Shown: positions 16,151 through 25,342, counted from the first letter of the stretch. The stretch: 63,891 nucleotides of DNA from Brevibacterium sp. S22 (GCF_004745485.1 NZ_RHFG01000023.1:1-63891); one strand, 5' to 3'. A program made the numbers and translations. The notes: generated by a model from the sequence alone, not told the origin.

Positions 16151-17829
16151 CCCCGCACGATCCCCACGCCGTCCGCATCCCCGCCGCGCCCGGACGTGAC
16201 CGTCTCCTGCGGCCGAAGACCGTGACGGTCATCGGCGGCGGCATCGCCGGCCTGTCGGCTGCTGTGATCCTGGCCGAACGCGGATCCGAGGTCACGATCG
16301 TCGAATCCGGGCACCGCCTCGGCGGGCGTGTCAGAGCGTGGCCGCTGGGCGATGGACGGACGATGAGCCGGGGATTCCACGCATTCTTCCGGCAGTACTA
16401 CAACCTGCGCGACCTGCTCGCCCGCACCGACCCTGACCTCGATCGTCTCCGACCGATCCCCGATTATCCGCTCACCCGCCGAGGTGGTCCCACCGATTCC
16501 TTCGCCTCGATTCCGCGCATTCCCCCGTTCAATCTTCTGGGCTTCGTCCTCGCCAGCCCCACGTTCCCTCTGCGTGGGCTCTTAGATGTCGACCTGCGCA
16601 CTGCCTTAGAGCTCATCGATGTCGATTTCCCGGACTCGTTCTCCTTCTATGACGGGGAGTCGGCGGCGGCTTTCCTCGATCGCCTCCGTTTTCCCGAGCA
16701 GGCGCGCGACCTCGCCCTCGAGGTGTTCGCGCGGTCGTTCTTCGCCGATCCGTGCAAGTTCTCCGCCGGCGAGCTCGTCCCGATGTTCCACACCTACTTC
16801 GCCGGTTCGGCTGAGGGGCTGCTCTTCGACGTTCCCGATGATGACTATGACACTGCTTTGTGGGCGCCGCTGGGGCGGTATCTGCAGAATCTGGGCGTGC
16901 GCATCGAGACCGGCACGGAGGCGCGCGCGATCTCACGCTCGTCCCGCGGCTGGAGTGTCGAGACGACGGCCGGGGACATCGGCTCCGATGCCCTCGTCCT
17001 CGCAGCCGATCCGGCAGGAACGAGGCGGCTCATCGCCACGCTCGGGGCGCATGCCGACGGTATGGATGCCGGCGGCGTCTCGCAGAGCTCGAGGCCCGCC
17101 CGGGGTTCGAGATCCGCACAAGAGTGCACGCCGAGCAGTTCGGGAGCTGATCATGAGCGAATGCAGGCCTGGTTCGACCGGGTTGAGGCAGGGCGCAACG
17201 CTCCATCCTTCGCCGTGCTGCGACTGTGGTTCGCCGAAGCGGTCTCGGCTGAGCGGCCGGCATTCTTGGGCACGAGCGGCTTCGATCTGCTCGACAACGT
17301 GTCCGTGCTCGAACGCTTCGAGGCCGGTGCCGCCCGGTGGACAAACGATCATGCCGGATCCGTGGTCGAACTCCACGCCTATGCCCTGACCGACCCTCCG
17401 TCCGAGGACGAGCTCATCGAACGACTGCTCGCGGACCTGCACGACGTATATCCGGAGACGCAGCACTTCGAGATCCTCCACCACGAACTCCTCATCGAGT
17501 CCGACTGCGGGCTCACCGACACCCGTCCCTGGGGCAAGCGCCCCGGGGTGACTACTCCACTGCCTGGCCTTGTCCTCGCCGGTGACCACATTCGGTGCGA
17601 ACTGCCCGTGGCGCTCATGGAGCGGGCGGCGACCACCGGCTACCTCGCCGCCAACGAACTGCTGGCCGACTGGCGGGTCGAGGGTACTCCGATCTGGTCA
17701 CCGTCACGGCAGGGCATGCTGCGCCGCGGACTCCTGGGCCGTCTGCGACAGCATCGCGGACCTGAGGGCCCGATGGGGCGTGACCCGCTTGGCAGCCAGC
17801 GCCGGCCGAAGAAGGAGTCGAGCCGATGA
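16147..17829 (+). CDS. crtU: Beta-carotene desaturase/methyltransferase CrtU
   Basis: CrtU converts the beta-ionone rings of beta-carotene to aromatic phi rings, giving isorenieratene by desaturation with methyl migration. The product is 560 residues. It has an N-terminal FAD-binding motif VTVIGGGIAGLSAAVILAE (about 28-46), then GGRVRAW, and a C-terminal LPGLVLAGDHIRCELPVALMERA flavin-binding region. The GTG start at 16147 overlaps the crtYd stop (GTGA). CrtU is the defining gene of aromatic carotenoid clusters in Brevibacterium and relatives. Confidence 0.93.
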   Translation: MTPHDPHAVRIPAAPGRDRLLRPKTVTVIGGGIAGLSAAVILAERGSEVTIVESGHRLGGRVRAWPLGDGRTMSRGFHAFFRQYYNLRDLLARTDPDLDRLRPIPDYPLTRRGGPTDSFASIPRIPPFNLLGFVLASPTFPLRGLLDVDLRTALELIDVDFPDSFSFYDGESAAAFLDRLRFPEQARDLALEVFARSFFADPCKFSAGELVPMFHTYFAGSAEGLLFDVPDDDYDTALWAPLGRYLQNLGVRIETGTEARAISRSSRGWSVETTAGDIGSDALVLAADPAGTRRLIATLGAHADGMDAGGVSQSSRPARGSRSAQECTPSSSGADHERMQAWFDRVEAGRNAPSFAVLRLWFAEAVSAERPAFLGTSGFDLLDNVSVLERFEAGAARWTNDHAGSVVELHAYALTDPPSEDELIERLLADLHDVYPETQHFEILHHELLIESDCGLTDTRPWGKRPGVTTPLPGLVLAGDHIRCELPVALMERAATTGYLAANELLADWRVEGTPIWSPSRQGMLRRGLLGRLRQHRGPEGPMGRDPLGSQRRPKKESSR

Positions 17830-19349
17830 GCGACGACGCTGCTCAACCTGCTGACCATGACCAACTCACCCTGGTCTGGTTCCGCGACGACCTGCGCGTT
17901 GACGACCACGAAGCACTGACGGCAGCCCGCACCGACGGTCAGGTCATCGGCATCTGGATCAGAGAGCAGCGTGACGCCGACGGCCTCGGTCCTCGGCCGC
18001 TTGGCGCGGCCGCCCGCTGGTGGGCACACGAATCCCTCCGTGCTCTGGGGACCGAACTCGATGGGCTCGGTATCCCGTTGCTTTTCGCCGCTGGACCTGC
18101 CGCAGACATCATCCCGCAGGCCGCCGCGGAGCTGGGTGTCGATGCCGTCCGCTGGTCGCGTCGCTATGCGCCGGCCTCCCGTGCCCTCGACGCAAAGATC
18201 AAGACGCTGCTCACCGATGCCGGGTGTGCCGCGCACTCCAATCCCGGGGCACTGCTCGTCGAACCGTGGACCGTCAGCCCTCAAAGCGGTGACTTCTATA
18301 AGGTCTTCACCCCGTTCTTCAACGCTGTGCGCGACCGCAAGGTCGGAGATGTCCTCCCGGTCCCGGCCAAGCAGCCGCCGCTGCCCGAAGCTCGCCTGGC
18401 AGCGATGGACGACCACGATTGGGTGAGCGACCTCGACGGTCTCGGCCTCCGCGACGGCACCGGCCATCGCAACGAAAGCGGCACCGATTCAGGCGGCACA
18501 GACATGGGCACCGACGGCACCACCTCGGCGAGGGTTCCGCAATGGTGGAAGTCGACCGTGGCACAGCATTGGTCGCCTGGCTGCCGGGAAGCCCAACGAC
18601 AACTGCAGGGCCTGGGTGAGAGCATCGACGGCTACGGCGACTCGCATGATGTCCCGGGCGATCCCGACAGCACGTCGGCGCTGTCGCCGCGGCTGCGGTT
18701 CGGTGAGCTCTCTCCCAGACAGGCCCTGGCGGCGGCACTGGATCTGCCGGACATCAGTGACGACGACAGGTACGCGTGGATCAGGCAGCTCTACTGGCGG
18801 GAGTTCTCCTGGCACCTGACCTATCACCTGCCCCACATCGAGACTGAACCGATGCGCTCGGAGTTCGCACGGTTCCCCTATGAGGACGATCCCGAGGCGC
18901 TGAAGCATTGGCAGAACGGGACGACGGGGATCCCACTCGTCGATGCAGGCATGGCGCAGCTGTGGCAGGCCGGGTGGATGCACAACCGGGTGCGGATGGC
19001 CACCGCGAGCTTCCTGACGAAGAATCTGCTCATCCACTGGTGGCACGGTGAGCAGTGGTTCTGGGACACCCTCGTCGATGCCGATGAAGCCAACAACCCG
19101 GTCTCATGGCAGTGGGTCGCAGGGTGCGGAGCCGACGCCGCCCCGTACTTCCGGATCTTCAACCCCGAACGACAACGGGAACGCTTCGATCCGCACGGCG
19201 AATACGTGAACCGGTGGCTGGGACAGGGACCGGGCGGCCTCACCCAAGCGGAGCGGGCCGGCGAGGACTGCGAGCCGATCGTCGACCTCAAGGCCTCGCG
19301 GCAGGCGGCACTGGCGGCCTATGACCGGATGAAGGCCGAATCGGACTGA
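17826..19349 (+). CDS. Deoxyribodipyrimidine photolyase/cryptochrome
   Basis: A 507-residue DNA photolyase-family protein. The N-terminal antenna domain begins LVWFRDDLRVDDHEAL. The C-terminal FAD domain holds LYWREFSWHLTYH, WMHNRVRM and NPVSWQWVAGCGADAAPYFRIFNP, as in class I CPD photolyases. The ATG overlaps the crtU stop (ATGA), so it is translated with the pigment genes. A photolyase/cryptochrome is a known member of the Brevibacterium crt cluster, which links light protection by pigment and by DNA repair. An acidic Gly/Ser-rich insert lies near 215-240. Confidence 0.92.
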   Translation: MSDDAAQPADHDQLTLVWFRDDLRVDDHEALTAARTDGQVIGIWIREQRDADGLGPRPLGAAARWWAHESLRALGTELDGLGIPLLFAAGPAADIIPQAAAELGVDAVRWSRRYAPASRALDAKIKTLLTDAGCAAHSNPGALLVEPWTVSPQSGDFYKVFTPFFNAVRDRKVGDVLPVPAKQPPLPEARLAAMDDHDWVSDLDGLGLRDGTGHRNESGTDSGGTDMGTDGTTSARVPQWWKSTVAQHWSPGCREAQRQLQGLGESIDGYGDSHDVPGDPDSTSALSPRLRFGELSPRQALAAALDLPDISDDDRYAWIRQLYWREFSWHLTYHLPHIETEPMRSEFARFPYEDDPEALKHWQNGTTGIPLVDAGMAQLWQAGWMHNRVRMATASFLTKNLLIHWWHGEQWFWDTLVDADEANNPVSWQWVAGCGADAAPYFRIFNPERQRERFDPHGEYVNRWLGQGPGGLTQAERAGEDCEPIVDLKASRQAALAAYDRMKAESD

Positions 19350-19359
19350 ACTCGACGAC

Positions 19360-19406
19360 GTGCCTCGGCGGTTCTCCACCCGTTCGCCAGACGTCTCGCC
19401 GGGCAC
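19360..19406. terminator. Possible bidirectional hairpin between photolyase and madM
   Basis: GTGCC-tc-GGCG and CGCC-g-GGCAC can pair across this gap between two converging genes. There is no long T-run on either side, so the call is weak. Confidence 0.3.
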
Positions 19407-19418
19407 GCCTGCACAAAC

Positions 19419-20180
19419 TCAGCCGACGAGCGCCCGGACGGCGAAGTAGAGCACCGACGGTGCCATGAGCAGGCCCAGACCGGTGTAGAAGGTCGACGTC
19501 ATCGCTCCATAGGGGACGAGTCGTTTGTCCGTGGCCGCCAGGCCGGCGGTGACACCGCTCGTGGTGCCGAGCAGACCGCCGAAGACGATCGCCGACCGTG
19601 GGTTGTTCAGACCGATGGACTTCGCGATGAACGGTGTGACAACCATTGTCAGTACCGACTTGACCAGACCGGCACCGACGCTCAGCGCGATCACACCGCT
19701 GCCCGCGCCCAGGGCTGCCCCGGTGACCGGGCCGACGATGTAGGTGGCAGTACCGGCACCGATGGTCGTCAGCTCGACCGGATCACGGTAGCCGAAGAAC
19801 CAGGCAATGACGGCACCGATGACGAAGGAGAGCACAACACCGAGCACCAACGCGATGATGCCGCCCAGCCCGGACTTCTTCATCTCGTCGAAGCTGGCTC
19901 CGAAGCCGGTGGCGACGATCGCGAGGTTCACGAGCATGCCTCCGCCCATGAGCCCGACTCCGGAGAACAGGGTGAGGTCGGCGAGGCCGTCTTCACCACC
20001 CGTGGCGACCCCACCGAAGTAGGCGAGTACAAGGCCGATGATGATGGCGATCGCTGAGGCCTGGAACTTACCTCTCGTGAGGACTTTCGAGATGACTACG
20101 GACACCGCGACGACGGCGCCGACCAGAGCGAAGGCAACGATGAGGTCGTTGTCCCGTAGGGTCGAGAGCAGGGCGTCCAT
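19419..20180 (-). CDS. madM: Malonate transporter subunit MadM
   Basis: A 253-residue, very hydrophobic membrane protein with about seven to eight membrane segments and the typical MadM Gly-rich stretches (FSGVGLMGGGMLVN, TIGAGTATYIVGPVTGAALGAGSG). MadL and MadM together form a sodium-dependent malonate importer. The start overlaps the last base of the madL stop region, so madL-madM is one operon on the minus strand. No malonate decarboxylase genes are in the window, so a related dicarboxylate is also possible. Confidence 0.88.
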   Translation of the reverse strand: MDALLSTLRDNDLIVAFALVGAVVAVSVVISKVLTRGKFQASAIAIIIGLVLAYFGGVATGGEDGLADLTLFSGVGLMGGGMLVNLAIVATGFGASFDEMKKSGLGGIIALVLGVVLSFVIGAVIAWFFGYRDPVELTTIGAGTATYIVGPVTGAALGAGSGVIALSVGAGLVKSVLTMVVTPFIAKSIGLNNPRSAIVFGGLLGTTSGVTAGLAATDKRLVPYGAMTSTFYTGLGLLMAPSVLYFAVRALVG

Positions 20181-20575
20181 CAGTTCTCCTCAGCGAAGAC
20201 TGCGACCGGCTCGTCGACGCCCGGCGTCTTCACGCGGGCGAGCACCGGCACGAGGGCGAAGCTGATAATGACCGCCACAAGTCCGGCGACGAGCGCGACA
20301 GGACCCGCGGTGACAGCCCCGACGACATTCTGCGTAGCTGCCATGGCCACCACGATGGGGATGTACATGGCCGACCAGAATGAGATTCCCGAGGAGGTCT
20401 CGGGTTTGAGCCGACCGTGTCGCGCCAGCATATTCGTCGACAGAATGAGCAGAATCATGGCAATACCGACTCCGCCGACATTCGCATCGACACCGAGCAC
20501 ATCGCCCAGCAGATTGCCGATGAAAGTGCCGATGAGCAGGCTGCCAGAGAGCAGAGCAACACCGAGGATGACCAC
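20180..20575 (-). CDS. madL: Malonate transporter subunit MadL
   Basis: A 131-residue membrane protein with four hydrophobic segments. The segment GVDANVGGVGIAMILLI followed by an Arg-rich loop, and GISFWSAMYIPIVVAMAATQNVV, match MadL of Malonomonas and Pseudomonas. It is the first gene of the madLM operon. A FadR-type regulator gene lies divergently upstream and is the probable regulator. Confidence 0.88.
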   Translation of the reverse strand: MVILGVALLSGSLLIGTFIGNLLGDVLGVDANVGGVGIAMILLILSTNMLARHGRLKPETSSGISFWSAMYIPIVVAMAATQNVVGAVTAGPVALVAGLVAVIISFALVPVLARVKTPGVDEPVAVFAEEN

Positions 20576-20745
20576 GGGAAGAGACCTCCTTGTCAGAAGC
20601 TGTGTTCGACTCGCTGGAACTGAGCCTCGACCAGCTTAGTTGACCGACAAGAGCCCTTGACGACAGGGGTGGTTAGTTCAACGTTCGCGGGCGTACGCTG
20701 AGTGCTCATCCGCGCTCAACAGCGAAAGCCGGAGCATCATGTCGA

Positions 20746-20757
20746 CCATGCACATGG
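20746..20757. promoter_or_regulatory. Small inverted repeat before the FadR-type regulator gene
   Basis: CCATG-CA-CATGG lies 12 bases before the regulator start, in the madL/GntR divergent region. A role as an autoregulatory operator is speculative. Confidence 0.3.
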
Positions 20758-20769
20758 CAGAATCGAAGC

Positions 20770-21480
20770 ATGTCCATCGTCAACCGTGGGCCGACACTGA
20801 CCCAACAGACTACCGAGCAGCTGCGTCAAGCAATCATCAAAGGTGACCTGCCCGCGGGAAGCCTTCATTCGGCGACGGCGCTCGGCGAATGGCTCGGAGT
20901 CTCACGCACTCCGGTCAGGGAAGCTACCGCCGAACTCGCGCGTCTAGGGCTCGTCGCCATCGAGCCGAATCGCGGCATCCGCGTCCTCGAGACCAACATC
21001 GAATCCCTCATCGACGGCTTCGAACTGCGGCTCATCATCGAAGTTCCGCTCGCCCGCAAAGCCGCCCTCAACCCTGATGACAACGCACGGCAGAAGCTGT
21101 CCTCCCACTTCTCAGCATTCGAAGAGGCAGCCGACAGCGACGACGCCGAGGCGACACTGCGAGCCGATCGCGATTTTCACTCCGCAATCCTGGAGATGGC
21201 CGGCAACGCTCGCGCAATCGAAGTCCTGCAGGAACAACGGAACATGGTTCTGCAGACGGGCGTGGGAACCGTGCCGACGAGCCGAACATGCCGAGACTGC
21301 TTCGACGACCACGTCGACGTCTTCAACGCAATCATGGTCTCCGACCCGGAAGCAGCCGCAACGGCTATGCAGCGGCACATACGCAACACCGCCGACCTGC
21401 TGATCAAGCAGGAGACACGACAGCGACCCGAGTTCGGCGAGCAGGACCTCACAGCGCGTCTGTCCTGGCTGACCGCCTGA
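20770..21480 (+). CDS. GntR-family (FadR/FCD) transcriptional regulator
   Basis: A 236-residue regulator. The N-terminal winged helix includes ALGEWLGVSRTPVREATAELARLGLVAIEPNRG, typical of GntR proteins. The C-terminal all-helical FCD domain has metal-binding Asp/His positions (DRDFHSAIL and late HIRNTADLL). FCD-type regulators sense organic acids. It sits between the divergent madLM genes and the co-directional lhgO, so it probably controls uptake and oxidation of a dicarboxylate or hydroxy acid. Confidence 0.88.
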   Translation: MSIVNRGPTLTQQTTEQLRQAIIKGDLPAGSLHSATALGEWLGVSRTPVREATAELARLGLVAIEPNRGIRVLETNIESLIDGFELRLIIEVPLARKAALNPDDNARQKLSSHFSAFEEAADSDDAEATLRADRDFHSAILEMAGNARAIEVLQEQRNMVLQTGVGTVPTSRTCRDCFDDHVDVFNAIMVSDPEAAATAMQRHIRNTADLLIKQETRQRPEFGEQDLTARLSWLTA

Positions 21481-21576
21481 CTCAAGCCCAGTTCTGCGAG
21501 AGCCGCGCCGGCGCCTCACCGACAAAGCCTCAAGCACCCCACCCCCGTCGCGCTCGACCACCGGGCAGATCATGTA

Positions 21577-21588
21577 GTTGCATGCAAC
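21577..21588. promoter_or_regulatory. Perfect 12-bp palindrome upstream of lhgO
   Basis: GTTGCATGCAAC is a perfect palindrome flanked by CATGTA and ATGTAAC, 105 bases before the lhgO start. It is a good candidate for the operator of the adjacent FadR-type regulator, whose family often binds short palindromes of this size. Confidence 0.5.
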
Positions 21589-21693
21589 ATGTAACGTAGT
21601 TTACGCTGACTTCAGCGAGGCTGTGGTCAGGGTCTCCCCTGCAGTCGCAGGACATCTGGACACACCGCTGCCCCAACGAGGAGGAAGCAGACG

Positions 21694-22965
21694 ATGACAG
21701 CAGAGAACCGGCACGACGGACACACATTCGCCGTGATCGGAGCCGGGATCAACGGCACCGCGGTCGCCCGAGAGATCACGCGCAGATTCCCCGATGCCGT
21801 GGTCACAATCTTCGAGAAATCCGATCGTGTGGCGGCCCACCAATCCGGTCACAACTCCGGTGTGGTCCATGCCGGTCTCTACTACGAACCGGGCAGCCTG
21901 AAGGCTCGACTGTGCCGTCGCGGAGTCCACCTGCTGCACGACTACGCGCGATCCAATCAGCTCCCTTTCGAAGAGTGCGGAAAGATCGTCGTCGCTCTCA
22001 CCCCCGAAGAAGAGGAGCGCCTGCACGATATCCATGAACGCGCTGTGGCCAACGGGGTGCCCGATGTCGAGCTCATCGGCCCCGACCGGATTCGTGAGAT
22101 CGAGCCGAACTCAGTCGGACGTCTCGCCCTGCACTCACCTCACACGGCAATCACCGACTACGCGGCGATCGCCCGGTCGTTCGCCGAGGATGTCGAGGCT
22201 GCCGGGGGCACGATCCACCTCAACGCCGAGGTCGTCGACATGAATGTGCAAGCCCACGGGTGCACGATCACCTCCGAGCGCGGCACCGACCGACACGTCG
22301 AAACCTTCGACTTCGTCATCGCCTGCGCCGGACTCCAATCCGACAGGGTCGCAAAGATGGCCGGCGGAGCGACTCATCCCACTATCGTGCCGTTCTTCGG
22401 TCAGTATTCCCAGCTGGCACCCGAACATCGCACCATTCTCAATGGACTCGTCTACCCGGTGCCTGACCCTGCATACCCGTTCCTCGGGGTGCACCTGACG
22501 AAGCGCGTCGATGGAGAGATGCTCGTCGGGCCCAATGCATTCCTGTCGTTCGGCAGAGAGAATTACTCGGGACGGAAGATCGGCATCAAGGACAGCCTCA
22601 CGGTCGCTGCCGACCCTGCATTCTGGAAGTTCGCAGCGGGGAACATGAAGGCCGCGGTCCGCGAGTTCGCCGCCGTGGTCTCTCGGAAGAAGTTCCTGGC
22701 AGGCGCTGCCGAATACGTGCCTTCACTCAAGGGAGCGGTCTCGAAGCCGATCCCCCGCGGCATCCGGGCTCAGGCAATGGATGCCGATGGCGGTCTCGTC
22801 GATGACTTCGTCATCGAGCAGCAGGACCGAGCAACCCTCATCCGCAATGCCCCGTCCCCCGGGGCCACCTCATCGATGGCGATCGCCGAACACATCGTCG
22901 ACGTCGTCACGAACACCCACGACCTCCTCCCATCCTCACCGGAATCGACACCAAAGGACGACTGA
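21694..22965 (+). CDS. lhgO: L-2-hydroxyglutarate oxidase/dehydrogenase LhgO
   Basis: A FAD-dependent oxidoreductase of the DAO superfamily, 423 residues. The N-terminus has FAVIGAGINGTAVAREI, followed by the family-typical HQSGHNSGVVHAGLYY. LhgO oxidises L-2-hydroxyglutarate to 2-oxoglutarate, normally passing electrons to the membrane quinone pool. The ATG is preceded by GAGGAGG. A transporter gene follows after 5 bases. No CsiD-type glutarate hydroxylase is nearby, so the source of the substrate is probably uptake. Confidence 0.88.
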   Translation: MTAENRHDGHTFAVIGAGINGTAVAREITRRFPDAVVTIFEKSDRVAAHQSGHNSGVVHAGLYYEPGSLKARLCRRGVHLLHDYARSNQLPFEECGKIVVALTPEEEERLHDIHERAVANGVPDVELIGPDRIREIEPNSVGRLALHSPHTAITDYAAIARSFAEDVEAAGGTIHLNAEVVDMNVQAHGCTITSERGTDRHVETFDFVIACAGLQSDRVAKMAGGATHPTIVPFFGQYSQLAPEHRTILNGLVYPVPDPAYPFLGVHLTKRVDGEMLVGPNAFLSFGRENYSGRKIGIKDSLTVAADPAFWKFAAGNMKAAVREFAAVVSRKKFLAGAAEYVPSLKGAVSKPIPRGIRAQAMDADGGLVDDFVIEQQDRATLIRNAPSPGATSSMAIAEHIVDVVTNTHDLLPSSPESTPKDD

Positions 22966-22970
22966 CGCTC

Positions 22971-24326
22971 ATGAGCTCCATTCGCAACGACGCGAGTACC
23001 GACCCCCGGCGGTACCGCGATGAAACTCCTCACGACGAGAAGAAGCGGCTGCGCAAGGTCGCGGTCGCGACCATCGTCGGCACCACCGTCGAGTGGTACG
23101 ACTTCTACCTCTACGCCACGATGGCCTCGATCGTGTTCGGCAAGGTCTTCTTCCCTGAGGGCGACAGCCAAGTGGCGACTCTGTCGGCTTTCGCGACTTT
23201 CGCGGTCGGCTTCATCGCCCGACCGATCGGCGGCATCGTCTTCGGCCACCTCGGTGACAGATTGGGGCGCCGCAAAGTCCTCGTCATCACCTTCGCGCTC
23301 ATGGGTGTGTCGACTTTCTGCATCGGCCTGCTCCCCACGTATGCCACCATCGGTGCGTGGGCGCCGATTCTGTTGGTGGTGCTGCGCGTCTTCCAAGGCA
23401 TGGGCGCTGGAGCCGAATACGCGTCAGCTGCGGTCAACGCCTACGAACACGCGCAGGCCGGAAGACGCGGGCGTCAGGGTTCCTGGCCTGCTCTCGGACT
23501 CAACATCGGCCTCGTCCTGTCTTCTGCGACGGTCTTCCTCCTCACCCTGCGCAACGACGAATTCCTCATGGCCGGCGGATGGAGGATTCCGTTCATCGTC
23601 TCCATCGGGCTCGTCGGAGTGGGAATGTGGATCCGATCATCTCTGCCCGAATCTCCGGAATTCGAGCAGAAGGTCGAAGAGAAGATCGAGAATGATGAGA
23701 AGCGCGCGCCGAGATTCTTCGACGTATTCATCCACCACTGGCAGCCGTTGCTCGTCGTCTTCGTCATCGCCATCGGCTACAACGCTCTCAGCTACGTGTT
23801 CAAGACCTTCTCACTGGCCTACCTCGACGAATTCCAGGGCGTCTCGGCCAACGTCACCTCCGGGGCCGTCATGGTCGCAGGCATAGTGGCCATCGTCACC
23901 GTCCCGATCTTCGGCGAACTGTGCGATCGCCTCGGCTCAAAGATGGTGATCATGGCAGGCGGTGCCTTGTCCATGGTGTTCGCGTTCATCTTCCTCGCCC
24001 TGCTCCAGGACTCGGGCACATTCATGGTCTATCTCGCGATTGCGATCGGCACCGGCGTCCTGGCTCCGATGATGTTCTCTGCCCAGGGGTCGTTCCTGTC
24101 GAGGCAGTTCCCACCGGAATCCAGGTCGGCCGGTGTCGGCACGGCACGCGAGATCGGCACTGCGGTGGCCGGTGGTCTGGCCCCTCTCGGCGCTCTGTCC
24201 CTCGTGGTCTCGTCGCCGACGAACTCCACCGCTGGAGTCGGCTGGGTTCTCGTGGCTGCAGGTCTGCTGGTCGTCGTCGGAGCTCTGGCCGACCAAGGCA
24301 AGCGCTACACAACCGAACGGAACTGA
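22971..24326 (+). CDS. MFS transporter, metabolite:H+ symporter (MHS) type
   Basis: A 451-residue major facilitator with 12 predicted membrane segments. VATIVGTTVEWYDFYLYATMA at the start and GHLGDRLGRRKVLV after segment 2 are hallmarks of the MHS group (ProP, ShiA, KgtP-like), which import organic acids and betaines. It begins 5 bases after lhgO, so it probably imports the LhgO substrate or a precursor. Exact specificity cannot be read from sequence. Confidence 0.88.
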   Translation: MSSIRNDASTDPRRYRDETPHDEKKRLRKVAVATIVGTTVEWYDFYLYATMASIVFGKVFFPEGDSQVATLSAFATFAVGFIARPIGGIVFGHLGDRLGRRKVLVITFALMGVSTFCIGLLPTYATIGAWAPILLVVLRVFQGMGAGAEYASAAVNAYEHAQAGRRGRQGSWPALGLNIGLVLSSATVFLLTLRNDEFLMAGGWRIPFIVSIGLVGVGMWIRSSLPESPEFEQKVEEKIENDEKRAPRFFDVFIHHWQPLLVVFVIAIGYNALSYVFKTFSLAYLDEFQGVSANVTSGAVMVAGIVAIVTVPIFGELCDRLGSKMVIMAGGALSMVFAFIFLALLQDSGTFMVYLAIAIGTGVLAPMMFSAQGSFLSRQFPPESRSAGVGTAREIGTAVAGGLAPLGALSLVVSSPTNSTAGVGWVLVAAGLLVVVGALADQGKRYTTERN

Positions 24327-24367
24327 GTCCGACCGCGACACCGGCCAACGCGGTCCGACACCGTCCC

Positions 24368-24413
24368 ATCAGCCACATGCTCGCCCGTTGCAACGGGTGG
24401 GCATGTGGCTGAT
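24368..24413. terminator. Strong hairpin between converging MFS and SecB-like genes
   Basis: ATCAGCCACATGC pairs with GCATGTGGCTGAT, and the inner CCCGTTG with CAACGGG, giving a stem of roughly 20 pairs. It lies 40 bases after the transporter stop and also downstream of the minus-strand SecB-like gene. It is a good candidate bidirectional terminator. Confidence 0.65.
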
Positions 24414-24505
24414 CGAGGATCTGTGGTCACGACGCAGTCGGCTCGAGCGCGCCGCGGTGCGCATCCGGCGTATCGCCTCGGCGATGGCGTAGGCTTCGCC
24501 GCCCG

Positions 24506-24928
24506 TTAATCTATGTCAACGGTGATAGCGCCTCGCGAAATGATTGGGAGGTTCAATGGAGTGCCAAACACCTTCGCAGTGATGGTGGCGATTCCTTCAC
24601 GCAGATAGGGCAGCACAGCCATCACGGCCACTTCATTGACGAACTGCTTGATGACGCGGCTGCTGGGTGCGATTCCATCTTCGATGACATATTCACCCGC
24701 GACGCTGACCACGGCCTCACCGGCTGGAGCTTGGGTCATGCCCCTGAGACGAACACCGAATCTGTCAGAGTCTTCGTTGATCTGCACTTCGATGGAGATA
24801 TCACCGTCAGCGCCGCCTCGATCAGAGTCGAAACGACGGGCGGAGACTTCGTGGAACTGCACAGAGTCGAGTCGAACTCGGTCGATGAACTCGCGAAGAC
24901 CGCTCAGCTCTGATTCCGCATCATCCAT
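24506..24928 (-). CDS. SecB-like chaperone of an antitoxin-chaperone pair
   Basis: The 140-residue product has the SecB-fold signature at its end: FVNEVAVMAVLPYLREGIAT, then TITAKVFGTPLNLPIISRG. This parallels the ALYPYIREYV...LPPLTLEILSR stretch of Mycobacterium tuberculosis Rv1957, the SecB-like chaperone of the HigB1-HigA1 TAC system. The gene begins 6 bases after an XRE antitoxin-like gene, as in TAC loci. It probably holds the C-terminal tail of that protein and protects it from degradation. SecB proteins are rare in actinobacteria apart from such loci. The identification is by eye on short motifs. Confidence 0.65.
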   Translation of the reverse strand: MDDAESELSGLREFIDRVRLDSVQFHEVSARRFDSDRGGADGDISIEVQINEDSDRFGVRLRGMTQAPAGEAVVSVAGEYVIEDGIAPSSRVIKQFVNEVAVMAVLPYLREGIATITAKVFGTPLNLPIISRGAITVDID

Positions 24929-24934
24929 CGCTGA

Positions 24935-25342
24935 TCAACCTGCCAGTCCGACATCGGACTGCTTCACAGTTCGCCACTGCCGCACCACCGGCAGCGTCGC
25001 AGCAGCGGCCGGCGGTTCCACCGGTAGGGACGTCTTCTTCGCAGTCTCCCACCTGCGGCGCGTTGCCAACCATGCTGATTGCCCGTGATCCCTGTGAACC
25101 CGATGCTCATACATCGCCCCGAGAGCATTCGCGTACCGACGCATAGTCGATGCTTTCGGATCAGAGTCGTAGCGTTCTAACTTGTGGATCGCTTGTTGCG
25201 AGACACCCATGATCTCAGCGACATCCTTTTGAGACAGACCCGACTCCTGTCGGGTTCGGATCAGAGCGGCCTTGAGCTCGCGGTCCTCTCGGGCCAGCAC
25301 TTTCGCCCGCGCCTTCACAAACTCAGGTTCGAGCGTCGACAT
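24935..25342 (-). CDS. XRE-family antitoxin-like protein (HigA-like) with C-terminal extension
   Basis: A 135-residue protein. The helix-turn-helix (about 24-78) contains LSQKDVAEIMGVSQQAIHKLERYDSD, resembling HigA antitoxins. The remaining 55 residues form an extension with isolated aromatic residues (Trp91, Trp98, Trp123), like the chaperone-addiction tail of HigA1 recognised by its SecB-like partner. AGGAGG precedes the ATG closely. A palindrome at 25384-25401 lies in its promoter. No toxin gene is found on either side, so this would be an antitoxin-chaperone pair without its toxin, or a stand-alone regulator. Confidence 0.72.
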   Translation of the reverse strand: MSTLEPEFVKARAKVLAREDRELKAALIRTRQESGLSQKDVAEIMGVSQQAIHKLERYDSDPKASTMRRYANALGAMYEHRVHRDHGQSAWLATRRRWETAKKTSLPVEPPAAAATLPVVRQWRTVKQSDVGLAG

